The position numbers were made by a program, and so were the translations under genes. This document shows positions 5,990 to 6,741 of a stretch of 6,741 nucleotides of DNA, piece after piece. The notes under the pieces are model-generated. The model saw nothing but the letters and a program-made list of their open reading frames with translations. It was not told the origin of the DNA and did no database searches. The stretch's first letter is position 1. The number at the start of each line of letters is the position of its first letter. The stretch spans positions 1 to 6,741 of the forward strand of contig CAZFEU010000071.1 in the NCBI GenBank assembly GCA_964517875.1. Reading direction: 5' to 3'. Source of the stretch: JAJPXC01 sp964517875. GTDB taxonomy: Bacteria > Bacteroidota > Bacteroidia > Bacteroidales > Muribaculaceae.

Positions 5990-6066
5990 ATAGCCGCAGA
6001 CTGGCTATATGCGCATGAAATTTTGAGTATTAATACTCTGATGTAATATTTCATGATTAGAATCAT
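5990..6066. repeat. Cluster of nested and adjacent inverted repeats
   Basis: Four dyads lie within 77 bases: ATAGCC (5990-5995) / GGCTAT (6003-6008); an outer pair CATGAAAT (6014-6021) / ATTTCATG (6048-6055); within it the perfect 14-bp palindrome GAGTATTAATACTC (6025-6038); and ATGATT (6053-6058) / AATCAT (6061-6066), which overlaps the end of the outer pair. The last pair and the outer pair share bases 6053-6055, so they could be alternative foldings. The cluster sits about 40 bases upstream of the -7 element for the next gene. It could be an operator array, a structured RNA or chance in AT-rich DNA. Confidence 0.55.
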
Positions 6067-6107
6067 AAAAAAATCACATTAAATGCTCATAACTCGCAAA
6101 AATGTGC

Positions 6108-6120
6108 TAATTTTGTAGCC
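6108..6120 (+). promoter_or_regulatory. Candidate -7 promoter element of the serine palmitoyltransferase gene
   Basis: TAATTTTG (6108-6115) fits TAnnTTTG exactly and continues as TAGCC, close to the TGGCG that follows the other two -7 elements. No good -33 TTTG lies 19-21 bases upstream (ATGC at 6083-6086 is a poor match). Transcription starting near 6123 would give a leader of about 85 bases before ATG 6210, long compared with the other leaders in this window. Confidence 0.6.
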
Positions 6121-6209
6121 TGCAAAATCGGATGCCCACTTGATGCACTTCAGCAAAAAGCGCCCAAATTGCAGATAGTTAATACACCAACACCATTATC
6201 ACATTAACT

Positions 6210-6741
6210 ATGAAGTTATTACAAACCAAGTTAGCCCGATATACCGCACCGCAGGAAGCAAAAGCCGCAGGGGTGTATCCCTATTTTCGCGCCATCTCAA
6301 GCGAGCAAGACCCCGAAGTAATCATCGACGGCCGTAAAGTGCTGATGTTTGGCTCAAATTGCTACTCAGGCCTGGTAAACGACCCGCGTATCAAAGAAGC
6401 TGCCATAGAAGCCACCCGCAAATATGGCACCGGTTGCGCCGGCTCACCCTTCCTCAACGGTACACTCGACCTCCACAAGAAGCTCGAGGCACGTCTGGCC
6501 GAATACATAGGTAAAGAAGACGTGATGATTTACTCCACCGGTTTCGGCGTTAACCTCGGCGTAGTATCTTGCCTTACCGGCCGCGAGGACTATATATTAT
6601 GGGACGAGCAGGACCACGCATCGATCATCGAAGGTCGACGCCTGTCATTCTCTCAGCAGCTCAAATACAAGCACAACGTCATGGAGTCGCTTGAGCAGCA
6701 GCTCAAAAAGTGCGACCCCGACAAGGTGAAACTCATAGTTA
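6210..6741 (+). CDS. spt: Serine palmitoyltransferase-like alpha-oxoamine synthase, partial (5' part, runs off the window)
   Basis: Only the first 177 codons are present. They encode the N-terminal part of a PLP-dependent alpha-oxoamine synthase (fold type I aminotransferase), normally about 390-400 residues. Visible motifs are VLMFGSNCYSGL (44-55, the 'SNNYLGL' region), KYGTGCAGSPFLNGTLDLH (71-89), STGFGVNLG (109-117) and DEQDHASIIEGRRLSF (132-147), where His136 in DHAS is the PLP-stacking histidine. The Schiff-base lysine lies outside the window. The N-terminus and the GCAG..FLNGT..(I/L)H segment resemble Bacteroidales serine palmitoyltransferase, which condenses L-serine with palmitoyl-CoA to 3-ketosphinganine in the cytoplasm and commits carbon to sphingolipids. 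2-Amino-3-ketobutyrate CoA ligase and 8-amino-7-oxononanoate synthase are relatives that cannot be fully excluded. The usual Arg in 'GSR' is Pro80 here. No Shine-Dalgarno is seen before ATG 6210. Confidence 0.82.
   Translation, partial: MKLLQTKLARYTAPQEAKAAGVYPYFRAISSEQDPEVIIDGRKVLMFGSNCYSGLVNDPRIKEAAIEATRKYGTGCAGSPFLNGTLDLHKKLEARLAEYIGKEDVMIYSTGFGVNLGVVSCLTGREDYILWDEQDHASIIEGRRLSFSQQLKYKHNVMESLEQQLKKCDPDKVKLIV

Larger units (their letters stand above)
5882..6209. other. Intergenic region between the OmpA-family gene and the serine palmitoyltransferase gene
   Basis: These 328 bases have no convincing protein gene on either strand. They contain in order the terminator-like hairpin (5916-5943), a stretch of nothing recognisable (5944-5988), a cluster of dyad symmetries (5990-6066), a -7-like element (6108-6115), and a leader of about 85 bases with two tiny overlapping ORFs (6132-6178). 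Confidence 0.7.

Overview
The window looks like chromosomal DNA from a member of the Bacteroidota, most likely order Bacteroidales. A Muribaculaceae-like lineage is possible, but that is a guess from protein style only. Three gene-proximal sequences fit the Bacteroides-type -7 element TAnnTTTG. Starts lack clear Shine-Dalgarno sequences and have A-rich leaders. The gene content (an OmpA protein with a coiled-coil linker, an ArnT-like glycosyltransferase, a TraB/GumN protein and a sphingolipid-type alpha-oxoamine synthase) is typical of that group. I see no insertion sequence, CRISPR array, tRNA or rRNA.

Layout from left to right: (1) bases 1-91 hold the terminator of an unseen upstream gene, followed directly by a candidate promoter. 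(2) 92-2327 is a probable two-gene unit: a small protein resembling a decayed short-chain dehydrogenase N-terminal half, then a 570-residue membrane glycosyltransferase of the ArnT/PMT type. (3) 2317-2553, on the minus strand, is a 78-residue protein with a DUF6582-like 'HVR' motif. Its 3' end overlaps the glycosyltransferase gene tail to tail by 11 bases, and it diverges from the next gene across 57 bases. (4) 2611-4514 is a probable two-gene unit: a GT-B (GT4-like) glycosyltransferase and a secreted TraB/GumN (Tiki-like) protein. (5) 4515-4729 is intergenic and carries the best promoter of the window. (6) 4730-5881 is an OmpA-family outer-membrane protein, closed by a strong hairpin at 5916-5943. 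(7) 5882-6209 is a 328-base gap with the hairpin, a cluster of nested dyad symmetries, a -7 element and a leader with two tiny overlapping ORFs. (8) 6210 to the window end is the first 177 codons of a probable serine palmitoyltransferase.

The common theme is the cell envelope: sugar transfer onto lipid-linked acceptors, glycan synthesis, a secreted TraB-family protein, an outer-membrane protein with a peptidoglycan-binding-type domain, and the entry step of sphingolipid synthesis. This is a thematic grouping and not evidence of one pathway. I found no clear undescribed multi-gene system. The points most worth a second look are the degenerate dehydrogenase-like protein paired with the ArnT-like enzyme, the small HVR protein, the dyad cluster upstream of the serine palmitoyltransferase gene, and the cysteine-bearing six-heptad coiled coil in the OmpA protein.
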